64,000 nucleotides of DNA from Pararhizobium arenae (GTDB lineage Bacteria > Pseudomonadota > Alphaproteobacteria > Rhizobiales > Rhizobiaceae), in the NCBI RefSeq assembly GCF_001931685.1, contig NZ_MOOY01000006.1:186001-250000 (forward strand), written 5' to 3'. The first letter of the stretch is position 1; each line of letters starts with the position of its first letter. The notes under the pieces were generated by a model. The model did not search any database, had not been told where the DNA came from, and saw nothing but the letters and a program-made list of their open reading frames with translations. This document shows positions 46,867 through 56,290 of the stretch, piece after piece. Made by a program: the position numbers and the translations under genes.

Positions 46867-48411
46867 TCAATGGGCGATGCCGGCAATCGCCTCGGCAAAA
46901 TCCTTGGCCTCGAACGGTTCGAGATCATCGACGCCTTCACCGACGCCGATGAAATAGACCGGCAACTTGTGTTTGGCGGAGATCGCGACAAGGATGCCGC
47001 CCCGCGCCGTACCATCCAACTTGGTCATGATTAAGCCGTTGACGCCAGCGACGTTGCGGAAAATCTCGACCTGATTGAGCGCGTTCTGGCCCGTCGTCGC
47101 ATCGAGTGTCTGCAGCACCGTATGGGGCGCATCCGGATCGAGCTTGCCGAGCACGCGCACGATCTTTTCAAGCTCGGCCATCAGTTCCGTGCGGTTCTGC
47201 AGGCGGCCGGCCGTGTCGATGATCAGCACGTCGCTCTTTTTCAGCCGCGCCTGTTCGAAGGCTTCATAGGCGAGACCGGCGGCATCTGCACCGAGCTTAG
47301 AGGAAACGATGTCGGACCCGGTGCGCTCCGCCCAGATCTTCAACTGCTCGATCGCGGCCGCGCGAAAGGTATCGCCGGCGGCAAGCATGACCTTGAGGCC
47401 GGCGCCGGAGAGTTTTGCCGCCAGCTTGCCGATGGTCGTTGTCTTGCCGGTGCCGTTGACGCCGACAACGAGGATGACATGCGGCTTGTGGGACAGATCG
47501 AGCTGCAACGGCTTGGCGACCGGTGACAGAACCTTGGTGATTTCGGCGGCCATGATGCGCGACACGTCTTCGCCGGTCACATCCTTGCCGTACCGCTCGG
47601 AGGCCAGCGTGTCGGTAATGCGAAGGGCGGTTTCGACGCCGAGATCGGCCTGGATGAGCAGGTCTTCCAGTTCCTGTAGCGTGTCTTCGTCCAGTTTGCG
47701 CTTGGTGAAGAGCGCGGTGATCTGGCCGGTGAGCTGCGATGAGGTGCGCGCAAGGCCCTGGCGCAGGCGCTGAAACCAGGTGAGCTTCGGCTTCGGCGCT
47801 ACGGCGACGGGGTAGATGACAGCCGGGCCGGTGGCAAAGCCCTTGGGAAGCACCGGCGCGGCGGCATCCTCCGCCTGATCTCCCCCCTTGAGGGGGAGAT
47901 GTCCCGAAGGGACAGAGGGGGATGTAACCGCCTCATCGTCAAATGCTTCTCTTGCGGGAGCCTCATCCTCGATTTCGGAGAATGAGGAAAATTCCTCACT
48001 CCCCTCTGCCCTGCCGGGCATCTCGCCCTCAAGGGAGGAGATCGCGGGAGGCACGTCTTCCGTTTCGGCCGCGACTTCCGCTTCCAGAAGCGACAGCGGG
48101 ATAACCCCGAGATCACCGATCTGCTCAGCGGCAGGCAGTGGCAAAGCGGCTTCGATCTCGTCAGCGATGATTTCAGCTTCCAGCGCGATGATATCGTCGG
48201 AAGGCCCGCCGGCGGTCTCGATTTCCTCGGCCAGAACCGGATCAGCAGCAAGCGGCAGGTCTTCGTCGCGCGAACGCGGCTCCAGCTCGGCTTCGACGGC
48301 GCTCAGCTCTTCCGGTGAAAGCGGCGCTGACTGATCCGCGACCGGCGGCTCGCACTCGGCCGGCTTGTCCTTGCCGAAGGTGAAAACCCTTTTGATGAAG
48401 CTCAGCGCCAT
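46867..48411 (-). CDS. ftsY: Signal recognition particle receptor FtsY
   Basis: SRP-receptor GTPase of 514 aa that docks ribosome-SRP complexes at the inner membrane. The N-terminal half (about 20-200) is a variable acidic region. After it come the NG domains with G1 [24 protein letters not shown] and [10 protein letters not shown]. It is longer than many FtsY proteins, partly because residues about 123-178 are encoded by a palindromic repeat pair (47877-48043) read in frame. The insert adds Ser, Pro, Gly and Lys patches ([25 protein letters not shown]) among the acidic sequence. It follows mtaB after 15 nt in a minus-strand operon. Confidence 0.96.
   Translation of the reverse strand: MALSFIKRVFTFGKDKPAECEPPVADQSAPLSPEELSAVEAELEPRSRDEDLPLAADPVLAEEIETAGGPSDDIIALEAEIIADEIEAALPLPAAEQIGDLGVIPLSLLEAEVAAETEDVPPAISSLEGEMPGRAEGSEEFSSFSEIEDEAPAREAFDDEAVTSPSVPSGHLPLKGGDQAEDAAAPVLPKGFATGPAVIYPVAVAPKPKLTWFQRLRQGLARTSSQLTGQITALFTKRKLDEDTLQELEDLLIQADLGVETALRITDTLASERYGKDVTGEDVSRIMAAEITKVLSPVAKPLQLDLSHKPHVILVVGVNGTGKTTTIGKLAAKLSGAGLKVMLAAGDTFRAAAIEQLKIWAERTGSDIVSSKLGADAAGLAYEAFEQARLKKSDVLIIDTAGRLQNRTELMAELEKIVRVLGKLDPDAPHTVLQTLDATTGQNALNQVEIFRNVAGVNGLIMTKLDGTARGGILVAISAKHKLPVYFIGVGEGVDDLEPFEAKDFAEAIAGIAH
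47877..48043. repeat. Palindromic repeat pair inside the ftsY coding sequence
   Basis: Two half-units of about 46 bp in opposite orientation flank 75 bp of ordinary coding sequence. The left unit runs from GATCTCC through CCTTGAGGGGGAGATG to CAGAGGGGG. The right unit runs from CCCCTCTG through CATCTCGCCCTCAAGGGA to GAGATC. They match the ccmA-ccmB element, but with the half-units in the opposite order (inside out). The frame of ftsY stays open through both. Confidence 0.75.
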
Positions 48412-48426
48412 TGTCTGTCCGTATCG

Positions 48427-49701
48427 TCAGGCCGCGTCGGCGGCCGTCAATTGCATTTCGAGATGCTTGCCGTTGTGGCCGGTAATCCGCACCGACACCA
48501 TCTCCCGTGGCGCAAGGCCGGGGGCGGCGACAAGGGTGAAGTTTTCCGTATGCGCTAGCCCGTTGTTCTCAACGAGCAGCCATTGCTGCGTTCCCACCAT
48601 GCTGTCAAGATGGGCTTCGCTGAGGCGAAGTCCAGTGGCGCGCAGCCTTGCCGCCCGCTCCTTAATGATGGCACGCTCCAGCTGCGGCATGCGCGCTGCC
48701 GGTGTGCCCGGCCGCGGGCTATAAGGGAAGACATGCAGATGGGCGATGCCGGCCTCTTCCGCAAGGCTTGCGGCGTTCGAGAACATCTCCTCGGTTTCCG
48801 TCGGAAAACCGGCGATCATATCCGCGCCAAAGCTCATTTCCGGGCGAAGACGGCGAACATCCTCGACGAACTTTAACGCATCGGCACGCGAATGCCGGCG
48901 CTTCATCCGCTTCAGAATCAGATCGTCGCCATGCTGCAGCGAGAGATGCAGATGCGGCATGAAGCGCGGCTCATCGGCGACCAGGTCCATCAGATGCCCG
49001 TCGGCCTCGATGCTGTCGATGGATGAAAGCCGCAGGCGGCGGATATCTGGCACTTGTTTCAGAAGCGTCTTTGCAAGCAGCCCAAGGGTCGGCTGCCCCG
49101 GTAGATCAGCGCCGTAGCTCGTCGCATCCACGCCGGTCAGCACGATCTCTGAGTAGCCGCTGTCGATCAGCTTTCGCGCCTGATCCACCACTGCGCCCAT
49201 CGGCACCGAGCGGGAATTGCCGCGGCCATAGGGGATGACACAGAAGGTGCAGCGATGATCGCAGCCGTTCTGCACCTGCACGAACGCGCGCACATGGCCT
49301 TCGATCAACTTTACCATCTGCGGCACGGTTTCGCGCACGCTCATGATGTCGTTGACCCGGAGCTTTTCTTCCGCCGAAACACCGAAATCCGGTAGCGCCC
49401 GATAGGCGGCGCGCTTCAGCTTTTCCTCGTTGCCGAGGACGGCATCGACCTCCGGCATGGCGGCGAAGGTATCTTTCTCCGTCTGTGCGGCGCAGCCGGT
49501 GACGATGATGCGGGCATGGGGATTTTCGCGCCGGGCGCGACGGATCGCCTGCCGCGCCTGTCGCACGGCCTCGCCGGTCACAGCGCAGGTATTGAAGAGA
49601 ATGGCGTTGTTCAGCCCCGCCTTCTCCGCCTCGCTGCGCATGACTTCGGATTCGTAAGTGTTGAGGCGACAGCCGAAGGTTATGACGTCGACGCCACTCA
49701 C
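48427..49701 (-). CDS. mtaB: tRNA threonylcarbamoyladenosine (t6A37) methylthiotransferase MtaB
   Basis: Radical-SAM enzyme of 424 aa that converts t6A to ms2t6A at position 37 of ANN-decoding tRNAs. Order: UPF0004 domain with [12 protein letters not shown] and further cluster cysteines ([17 protein letters not shown]), radical-SAM core with [15 protein letters not shown], and a short TRAM-like C-terminus. The start is GTG 49701, which overlaps the dapF stop by 4 nt (GTGA). The longer open frame lies inside dapF and has no family similarity. ftsY follows after 15 nt. Confidence 0.93.
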   Translation of the reverse strand: MSGVDVITFGCRLNTYESEVMRSEAEKAGLNNAILFNTCAVTGEAVRQARQAIRRARRENPHARIIVTGCAAQTEKDTFAAMPEVDAVLGNEEKLKRAAYRALPDFGVSAEEKLRVNDIMSVRETVPQMVKLIEGHVRAFVQVQNGCDHRCTFCVIPYGRGNSRSVPMGAVVDQARKLIDSGYSEIVLTGVDATSYGADLPGQPTLGLLAKTLLKQVPDIRRLRLSSIDSIEADGHLMDLVADEPRFMPHLHLSLQHGDDLILKRMKRRHSRADALKFVEDVRRLRPEMSFGADMIAGFPTETEEMFSNAASLAEEAGIAHLHVFPYSPRPGTPAARMPQLERAIIKERAARLRATGLRLSEAHLDSMVGTQQWLLVENNGLAHTENFTLVAAPGLAPREMVSVRITGHNGKHLEMQLTAADAA

Positions 49702-50603
49702 TGCGCCTTTGCCTCGGCCGCGTCCTCGCGGCTGAAAGCGCCGGTTGCCGGATCGACCGTGCCCGACCATTCCCACTCGGCCGGGCCGGTCATGATCACA
49801 TGGTCGTCACGCTCGCGCCATTCGATGGAGAGAATGCCGGGCGGATTGGCGCTGGCAACGCGGATTTCAACCTTGCGGCCGGTGCGCCCCGTGCGGGCGG
49901 CGCTGACGGCAGCGGAGCAGGCCGCGGAACCGCAGGCGAGCGTCAAGCCGGCGCCGCGCTCCCAAGTGCGGGTGGTCATCGAGGTGGGCGAGGTCACCTG
50001 CGCCAGCGTGATATTGGCGCGCTCGGGAAACATCGGATGGTTTTCCAGCAGCGGCCCGAAGCGTTCGAGATCGAACGACATGACGTCGCGATCGACCCAG
50101 AAGATCGCATGTGGATTGCCCATCGACATGACCGAGGGTGAATGCAGCACTGGCGCATCGATCGGCCCGATCTGCAGCTCGATGCGGCTGGTATCATGGA
50201 ATTCTTCAGAAAGCGGGATGCGGTTCCATTCGAAGACAGGTGTACCCATGTCGACGGAGATCGTGCCGTCGTCATGCTCGACCGCATTCAGGATGCCGGC
50301 GACGGTCTGGAAGGTGAAGACTTTGCGGCCGGTCTCGGCGGCCAGCGCCTGCACGACGCAGCGCGTGCCGTTGCCGCAGGCCTGTGCCTTGGTGCCGTCC
50401 GAATTCAGGATATCGATAAAGGCATCGGTGCCATCGGCCTTCGGATCATGGATCGCCATGATCTGGTCGAAACGGGTCTGCGGATCGGCATTCAGCGCGA
50501 TCGCCGCCTCCGGCGTCACACGGTCGCGCCGGCCGCGCATATCGACGACGAGAATCTTGTTGCCAAGCCCGTTCATCCTCGCGAATTCGACCACATCCGT
50601 CAT
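49698..50603 (-). CDS. dapF: Diaminopimelate epimerase
   Basis: Enzyme of 301 aa that epimerises LL- to meso-diaminopimelate for lysine and peptidoglycan synthesis. The two catalytic cysteines are in [12 protein letters not shown] (about residue 80) and [15 protein letters not shown] (about 230), each in the expected half of the pseudo-dimer. I prefer ATG 50603 ([12 protein letters not shown]), about 9 nt after GGAACG; ATG 50609 is two codons earlier. First gene of dapF-mtaB-ftsY, divergent from argG with 181 nt between. Confidence 0.96.
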   Translation of the reverse strand: MTDVVEFARMNGLGNKILVVDMRGRRDRVTPEAAIALNADPQTRFDQIMAIHDPKADGTDAFIDILNSDGTKAQACGNGTRCVVQALAAETGRKVFTFQTVAGILNAVEHDDGTISVDMGTPVFEWNRIPLSEEFHDTSRIELQIGPIDAPVLHSPSVMSMGNPHAIFWVDRDVMSFDLERFGPLLENHPMFPERANITLAQVTSPTSMTTRTWERGAGLTLACGSAACSAAVSAARTGRTGRKVEIRVASANPPGILSIEWRERDDHVIMTGPAEWEWSGTVDPATGAFSREDAAEAKAQ

Positions 50604-50784
50604 TGCCATCGTTCCATGTGTTATCTCGCGGTCTATATGGCGGAAATGCACTCAAATTACCAGTGTCGCCGCAGCGCAACCGATTCGCGGCAACAAGCCT
50701 TGCGCCATCCGGCAATCTCGCTAAAAGTGCCGCTGATCTTTCCGGCGCAGTTCCCGCGCCTCCACGACCAGACGGACACCAACC

Positions 50785-52008
50785 ATGGCATCGCACAAGC
50801 AAGTGAAAAAGGTCGTTCTCGCCTATTCCGGCGGGCTCGACACCTCGATCATCCTGAAATGGCTGCAGACGGAGCTCGGCGCTGAAGTCGTGACCTTCAC
50901 CGCAGACCTCGGCCAGGGCGAGGAGCTTGAGCCGGCGCGCAAGAAGGCCGAGATGCTCGGCATCAAGGAAATCTACATCAAGGACGTGCGCGAAGAATTC
51001 GTGAAGGATTTCGTGTTCCCGATGTTCCGCGCCAATGCCGTCTATGAAGGCGTCTACCTGCTCGGCACCTCGATCGCCCGTCCGCTGATCTCCAAGCACC
51101 TGATCGAGATCGCCCGCGAAACCGGCGCCGACGCGATCGCCCACGGTGCGACCGGCAAGGGCAATGACCAGGTTCGCTTTGAGCTTTCCGCCTATGCGCT
51201 GAACCCGGACATCAAGATCATCGCCCCCTGGCGCGACTGGTCGTTCAAGAGCCGCACCGATTTGCTCGCCTTTGCCGAACAGCACCAAATCCCAGTCGCC
51301 AAGGACAAGAAGGGCGAGGCTCCCTTCTCCGTCGACGCAAACCTGCTGCACTCCTCTTCCGAGGGCAAGGTTCTGGAAGACCCAGCCCTCGAGGCTCCGG
51401 AATACGTGCATATGCGTACCATTTCCCCGGAAGCGGCGCCCGATCAGGCAACGATCATCAAGATCGGCTTCGAGCAGGGTGATGCCGTCTCGATCAACGG
51501 CGTGCGCCTGTCTCCGGCAACGCTGCTGGCCAAGCTAAACGATTACGGCCGCGACAACGGCATCGGCCGCCTCGACCTCGTGGAAAACCGCTTCGTCGGC
51601 ATGAAGTCGCGCGGCGTCTATGAGACCCCCGGCGGCACGATCCTGCTCGCCGCACACCGCGCCATCGAATCCATCACGCTCGACCGGGGTGCAGCGCACC
51701 TCAAGGACGAACTGATGCCGCGTTACGCCGAGCTGATCTATTACGGCTTCTGGTTCTCGCCGGAGCGTCAGATGCTGCAGGCAGCAATCGACTACAGCCA
51801 GAAGGATGTCGAAGGCGAAGTGACGCTGAAGCTCTACAAGGGCAACGTCATGACCATCGGCCGCGAGAGCGCCAAGTCGCTCTACTCGGACAAGCTGGTC
51901 ACCTTCGAAGACGACCAGGGCGCCTACGACCAGAAGGACGCCGCCGGCTTCATCAAGCTCAACGCGCTGCGCCTGCGCACGCTGGCAGCCCGCAACCGCG
52001 ACAAGTAA
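50785..52008 (+). CDS. argG: Argininosuccinate synthase
   Basis: Cytosolic enzyme of 407 aa that joins citrulline and aspartate using ATP in arginine synthesis. The N-terminal PP-loop [15 protein letters not shown] (about residue 14) and [13 protein letters not shown] (about 118) identify it, and the length is normal. It begins at ATG 50785 and ends with a strong terminator; it appears monocistronic. Confidence 0.98.
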   Translation: MASHKQVKKVVLAYSGGLDTSIILKWLQTELGAEVVTFTADLGQGEELEPARKKAEMLGIKEIYIKDVREEFVKDFVFPMFRANAVYEGVYLLGTSIARPLISKHLIEIARETGADAIAHGATGKGNDQVRFELSAYALNPDIKIIAPWRDWSFKSRTDLLAFAEQHQIPVAKDKKGEAPFSVDANLLHSSSEGKVLEDPALEAPEYVHMRTISPEAAPDQATIIKIGFEQGDAVSINGVRLSPATLLAKLNDYGRDNGIGRLDLVENRFVGMKSRGVYETPGGTILLAAHRAIESITLDRGAAHLKDELMPRYAELIYYGFWFSPERQMLQAAIDYSQKDVEGEVTLKLYKGNVMTIGRESAKSLYSDKLVTFEDDQGAYDQKDAAGFIKLNALRLRTLAARNRDK

Positions 52009-52031
52009 GCCGGTTACGGCCGAATTTCGCA

Positions 52032-52062
52032 GCCCGTCCTCGGAAACGAGGGCGGGCTTTTG
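52032..52062 (+). terminator. Rho-independent terminator of argG
   Basis: GCCCGTCCTCG, loop GAAA, then CGAGGGCGGGC followed by TTTTG. The stem is 11 bp with one G-T wobble, 23 nt after the argG stop. Confidence 0.85.
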
Positions 52063-52148
52063 CGTTCGAGAGCATTGTAAGCTCACCGGGTTTACTGCTA
52101 TCCGAAATGCTCAACCACGTGGGGTGGTTGAGCAGGGGCCGATCGTTC

Positions 52149-53564
52149 ATGTTCCGTAATTTGCGTCCATCGACTGACATCATCGAGAAGCGGCGGGACA
52201 ACTCACTCGAACCGGCCCACTCCAATTTTTTCAGAGGCAAATCCAATCCGCTCCGCCTGATCCTGCAAGCCCGGCACGATTTTCTCTCCATATGGCGCAA
52301 GACGGACTACGAAGACCAGGTCACGTCCATCAAGCTCCTTGGCCGACAACTGGTTCTGGTCAATTCGCCGGATGCCATCCGCTATGTCGTCGCCAAGCGT
52401 CACGAAAATTTTGAACGCAAGACGCCGCAGATGCGCCGCGCGCTGGAGTTTTTGCTCGGTGACGGCCTGTTCATCTCCGATGGCGAGACATGGAAGCAGC
52501 GACGTCCCCTCGTCAACGATATCGTTCACAAGAACCGCCTACCCGTCTTCGGCAAGATCATGGAGAAAACGGCGGATGAAATGGTGGAGCGCTGGAATGC
52601 TTTGCCCGATGGCGCGGAAGTCAACGTGCTCTTTGAGATGGCGGGACTGACAGCGGAAATCATCTCGCGCAGTGTCTTCGGCAATGATCTGGGCGAAGAG
52701 GCGGCCAATGCCGTGTCCGAAGGGTTCGAGAGCTACCAGTCGCTGATCGACTCGATCAACCTCGGCTATTTCCTCGGTTTCGACGATGGCCTGCCGGTTC
52801 TGCGCACACCCAAACTGCGTCGCTCCGTGTCCCGCATTCACAAGATCATCGACAAGGTGGTGGAAGACCATCTTGCCGGCCGCGGCGATGACCAGTCGAT
52901 GGTCGAGCTTCTCGTGCGTCGCCAGCAGCGCAACCCGGAACTTAAGCTGGATGTTGTCGCGTTGCGCAATGAGGCCGCCACGATCTTCATGGCCGGGCAT
53001 GAAACGACGGCCGCGACCCTCACCTGGGCCTGGTATCTGCTATCGCGCGCGCCATGGATCGAAAAAGCCGTTCACGACGAACTGGCCGAGGTCTGCGGCA
53101 ATCGCACGCCGACCATGGATGATCTACCCAATCTTGAGTGGTGTCGTGCCGTGATCGAGGAAACACTTCGGCTCTATCCGCCGGTGCCGATCCTTGCACG
53201 GCAGGCGACCGAAGCAGACCGTATCGGCGATCTGGATGTCAAGCCGGCGTCGCTCATCCTGATCGTGCCGTGGATTCTGCACCGCACGGAAGCGTTCTTC
53301 AAGGACGCGCACCTGTTCAAGCCGGAACGGTTTCTCGGCGACAAGCGCCCGATCCCTTACAGCTACATCCCGTTTGCCGCCGGCCCCCGCGTCTGCCCGG
53401 GTCTGCAGTTCGGCCTTAATGAAGCGATTCTCTGCCTTGCGATTCTGGCGCAGCGTTTCCGTATACGTGTGGCCGACGATCTCAGGGTCGAGCCGCAATG
53501 CCGCTTGACGCTCAGGCCGCGCGGCGGTCTTCCTGTTACCATCCATCGCCGGGAAAAGGTGTGA
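52149..53564 (+). CDS. Cytochrome P450
   Basis: Heme monooxygenase of about 471 aa. The oxygen-activating helix carries AGHETTAATLTW (about residue 288), the ExxR motif is EETLRLYPP (about 341), and the heme loop is PFAAGPRVCPGLQFGL with the axial cysteine. The type resembles fatty-acid or lipid hydroxylases of the CYP4/CYP102-like branch, but with no fused reductase. I chose ATG 52149 (MFRNLRPSTD) with GGGG upstream; an in-frame ATG at 52107 is possible. The lipid acyltransferase gene begins 2 nt after its stop, so the two are surely cotranscribed. The redox partner is not in the window. Confidence 0.9.
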   Translation: MFRNLRPSTDIIEKRRDNSLEPAHSNFFRGKSNPLRLILQARHDFLSIWRKTDYEDQVTSIKLLGRQLVLVNSPDAIRYVVAKRHENFERKTPQMRRALEFLLGDGLFISDGETWKQRRPLVNDIVHKNRLPVFGKIMEKTADEMVERWNALPDGAEVNVLFEMAGLTAEIISRSVFGNDLGEEAANAVSEGFESYQSLIDSINLGYFLGFDDGLPVLRTPKLRRSVSRIHKIIDKVVEDHLAGRGDDQSMVELLVRRQQRNPELKLDVVALRNEAATIFMAGHETTAATLTWAWYLLSRAPWIEKAVHDELAEVCGNRTPTMDDLPNLEWCRAVIEETLRLYPPVPILARQATEADRIGDLDVKPASLILIVPWILHRTEAFFKDAHLFKPERFLGDKRPIPYSYIPFAAGPRVCPGLQFGLNEAILCLAILAQRFRIRVADDLRVEPQCRLTLRPRGGLPVTIHRREKV

Positions 53565-53566
53565 TA

Positions 53567-54559
53567 ATGGCCCCCGAGACGCAGAAGGTCACCGCCAAGA
53601 AAAGACAGGCCTGGGTGTATGAAGCGCCCCCCGTGCCGCCGTTTTCCGATTTCTTCCGGGACAAGCCGCGGCGGCAGGCTGCTTTCAAGTATCATGTGAC
53701 GGACAACATCCAGAACGGGCTGGAACTTGCAACGCATTTCGGCCTGAAACTGCTTCCGACGGACCTGTGTTCGGCAATCGGCGCGCGTCTTGGCGCTTTC
53801 GCGATGCCGCGCTGGCATAAGGGCGCCCTGCGAAAAGCCGAGCGGAACCTGAAGCTGCTCTTGCCTGATGCCTCCGAGGAAGAACGAAAGGCCATTCTGC
53901 AACGGAACATCGAAAACCAGGGCCGGGTGATGACGGAATTCTCCCTCATCGAACGCCTGTCAAAGCCTTCGAAGCGGGTGATCTGGAACAATGTCGACTG
54001 GATCATCGAAGCCAAGCGCAAGGGACCTGTGATCATGGTCGGTCTCCATCTCGGCAATTGGGAAATTCTCGGGCCGAAACTCGTGGAAATCGGCTTTGAA
54101 CCCTCGGCGAACTATACACCGCCGACCGGTCGCGCCCGCGCCTGGATCGCCGATCGGCTGCGCATCAAGCTCGGCTACAAGTTGATGCCGCCGGGCAAGG
54201 ACGGTATTCGGCCGGCTTTGAAAATCCTGAAGAACGGCGGCGTGATCTCGATCTTTTGCGACGAGGGCGTTCAGGGCAAAATCCGCGGCCCGTTCCTGGG
54301 TCGGCCGCCGCATCTCGAGGGCAATCTCGCGATCGTTACCCGGCTTGCCCGCATGACCGGCGCAACGATCTGCCCGGGCTACATCCGCCGCAAGGAAGGG
54401 GCCTATTTCGAAGCTTTTGCACTGCCGCCGATCACCTTGCCACCGGAAGAAACGCCCGGCGACCGGCTGGTGAAAGATGTCGTGCTGCTGAACGACGCCA
54501 TCGAACCGGTGATCCGCGCCAATCTTGACCAGTGGTATTTCCTGGACTGCTCGCTATAG
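53567..54559 (+). CDS. LpxL/HtrB-family lysophospholipid or lipid A acyltransferase
   Basis: Acyltransferase of 330 aa of the lipid A late-acyltransferase family. The catalytic motif is HLGNWE (HX4E, about residue 162), followed by PTGRARAWIADRLRIKLGYK and CDEGVQGKIRGPFLGRPP, typical of the family. There is no strong N-terminal membrane helix. The start ATG 53567 lies 2 nt after the P450 stop. Lipid A secondary acylation is the common role, but some relatives act on other lysophospholipids. The P450 partner suggests an oxidised acyl chain or lipid. It ends 12 nt from the convergent phnN. Confidence 0.83.
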   Translation: MAPETQKVTAKKRQAWVYEAPPVPPFSDFFRDKPRRQAAFKYHVTDNIQNGLELATHFGLKLLPTDLCSAIGARLGAFAMPRWHKGALRKAERNLKLLLPDASEEERKAILQRNIENQGRVMTEFSLIERLSKPSKRVIWNNVDWIIEAKRKGPVIMVGLHLGNWEILGPKLVEIGFEPSANYTPPTGRARAWIADRLRIKLGYKLMPPGKDGIRPALKILKNGGVISIFCDEGVQGKIRGPFLGRPPHLEGNLAIVTRLARMTGATICPGYIRRKEGAYFEAFALPPITLPPEETPGDRLVKDVVLLNDAIEPVIRANLDQWYFLDCSL

Positions 54560-54571
54560 GCACTGATCCCT

Positions 54572-55159
54572 TCAGGCTTTTTGACGAACCTGGCCTTGCT
54601 GCAAGGCCTGGATCATCATCGTCAGCATATCGCCGGCGATCGCCAGTGGCCCGCTGTTGTCGATCGTGGTTACATCCGGCTCATGGGCCAACGTCGGGAC
54701 ACGCCGGCTGAGGCGGTTGAAGATTTCCTCTTCACTCTCCCGCCCCCGCGCGATCAACCGTTTTGCGAGCACTTCCGGCGAGGCAATGATGTTGACGACC
54801 TTCATCGGCCAGAACGTCGCGCGAAAGAGGGGTAGAGCGCTGCGGCTGCCATTGGCGATTAGGATTTCCCCTGCCGCCAGCCGCGCCTTTGTTTCCTTTG
54901 GGATGCCGTAATATAGCCCATGGGCCGACCAGGAAACGGCAAAGGCACCAAGAGCGCGCTGTTCTTCAAACCCGGCTACGGAAATTGCCTCGTGGTCCTC
55001 GCCGCCCGCGTCATTCGCGCGGGTGATGACCCGCCGAACGCGCTCAACCCGGGCGCCGGAAAGACGATCGAGGGCATAATTGATAACGCTATCCTTGCCG
55101 GCCCCGCTGGGGCCAACGACCACGATGAGCGTGCCGACGCCTGCTTCAGCGGACATCAC
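54572..55159 (-). CDS. phnN: Ribose 1,5-bisphosphate phosphokinase PhnN
   Basis: Kinase of 195 aa that makes PRPP from ribose 1,5-bisphosphate, the salvage end of the C-P lyase pathway. A guanylate-kinase-like fold with P-loop VVVGPSGAGKDSVI (about residue 14) and the later FAVSWSAHGLYYGIP are clear. It starts at GTG 55159 or ATG 55156; both overlap the phnM stop, so translation is coupled. It is the last gene of the visible phn operon and is convergent with the acyltransferase gene. Confidence 0.93.
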   Translation of the reverse strand: MMSAEAGVGTLIVVVGPSGAGKDSVINYALDRLSGARVERVRRVITRANDAGGEDHEAISVAGFEEQRALGAFAVSWSAHGLYYGIPKETKARLAAGEILIANGSRSALPLFRATFWPMKVVNIIASPEVLAKRLIARGRESEEEIFNRLSRRVPTLAHEPDVTTIDNSGPLAIAGDMLTMMIQALQQGQVRQKA

Positions 55160-56289
55160 GCCACCCGCTTGCCTTCGCGCCAGACGGAGCGAACCACCGG
55201 AACGCCGTCTATGCGCTCAACCCGCACAAGATCGGCACGCAGGCCCGTTTCGATGCGACCACGATCATTGAGACCCACCGCACGGGCGGGCGTTGCCGTG
55301 ACCATGGCGATGGCTTGGGGAAGGCTGACCCGTTCGACTTCATCCGCCAGCACAAAGGGCGCGTGGATCAGGCTGAACGGAACGTAGTCCGACGACAGCA
55401 CGTCGAGAACGCCGCGTTCGGCCAGATCCTTCGCCGCGATATTGCCGGAATGGGACTTGCCGCGAACGATATTCGGGGCACCCATCAGCACGCTGAGGCC
55501 GGCCGCATGGGATGCCTCCGCAGCTTCGAAGCTCGTCGGAAACTCCGCGAGGCGAACGCCGAAACCGATCGATTCTTCGACGTGAGCCAGGGTCGCATCG
55601 TCGTGGCTGGCCACTGCAATGCCGCGCTCGGCGCAGTGGCGCGCAATCTCGGTACGATGCGGTTCGGCATATTTGGCGGATAGGGCCTGCTGGCGCGCGA
55701 CAAAAGCAGCAAAAGCTTCGTCCGAAAGGCCGCGCTTGGTTTTGTAGTAGAGCGTGTACTGTTCCATGGTCTGGAACTGGCGTTGACCGGGCGCATGGTC
55801 CATCAGGGAGACGAGACCGACCTGGGGATCGTTTTCGAATTCCTGGAAATGATCGAGCACGTTGTCGGTCGAGACTTCGCATCGCAGGTGAATGCGGTGA
55901 TCGGCACGCAGGCGGCCTTCGCGCGAGGCTTGAGCCAAGGCATCGGCCATCGCCCGCATCTCGCCCTTTTCGAAGCCGCCATCTTCGTCGGAACCCATGC
56001 GCAGGCAGTCGAAAACCGTGGTGATGCCGGACGTCACGACCTGAGCGTCATGAGCCTGGATCGCCGCAATCTTCAGCCAGCGAACGCCGGGCCGCGGCGA
56101 ATAGTGGGCCTCGAGGTGATCTGTGTGCAACTCGACCAGTCCAGGAATGAGATAGTCGCCCTCGAAATCTTCACCGACGGTGCTCATGCCTTCGGAAATG
56201 TCCGCGATCTTGCCGTCACGAATAACAACCGATCCATGGATGACCTCGTCTTCAAGGACGATACGGGCGTTTGAGAAAATCTGTTCCAT
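55156..56289 (-). CDS. phnM: Alpha-D-ribose 1-methylphosphonate 5-triphosphate diphosphatase PhnM
   Basis: Metal-dependent amidohydrolase of 377 aa that removes pyrophosphate from ribose 1-methylphosphonate 5-triphosphate before C-P bond cleavage. Motifs: LIPGLVELHTDHLEAHYSPR with the first metal histidines, ASHDDATLAHVEES, and DVLSSDYVPFSLIHAPF with the late aspartate. I start at ATG 56289 (MEQIFSNARIVLED); the open frame upstream lies in the DUF1045 gene and is not family-like. There is 1 nt between the DUF1045 stop and this start. Confidence 0.93.
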   Translation of the reverse strand: MEQIFSNARIVLEDEVIHGSVVIRDGKIADISEGMSTVGEDFEGDYLIPGLVELHTDHLEAHYSPRPGVRWLKIAAIQAHDAQVVTSGITTVFDCLRMGSDEDGGFEKGEMRAMADALAQASREGRLRADHRIHLRCEVSTDNVLDHFQEFENDPQVGLVSLMDHAPGQRQFQTMEQYTLYYKTKRGLSDEAFAAFVARQQALSAKYAEPHRTEIARHCAERGIAVASHDDATLAHVEESIGFGVRLAEFPTSFEAAEASHAAGLSVLMGAPNIVRGKSHSGNIAAKDLAERGVLDVLSSDYVPFSLIHAPFVLADEVERVSLPQAIAMVTATPARAVGLNDRGRIETGLRADLVRVERIDGVPVVRSVWREGKRVA

Positions 56290-56290
56290 C

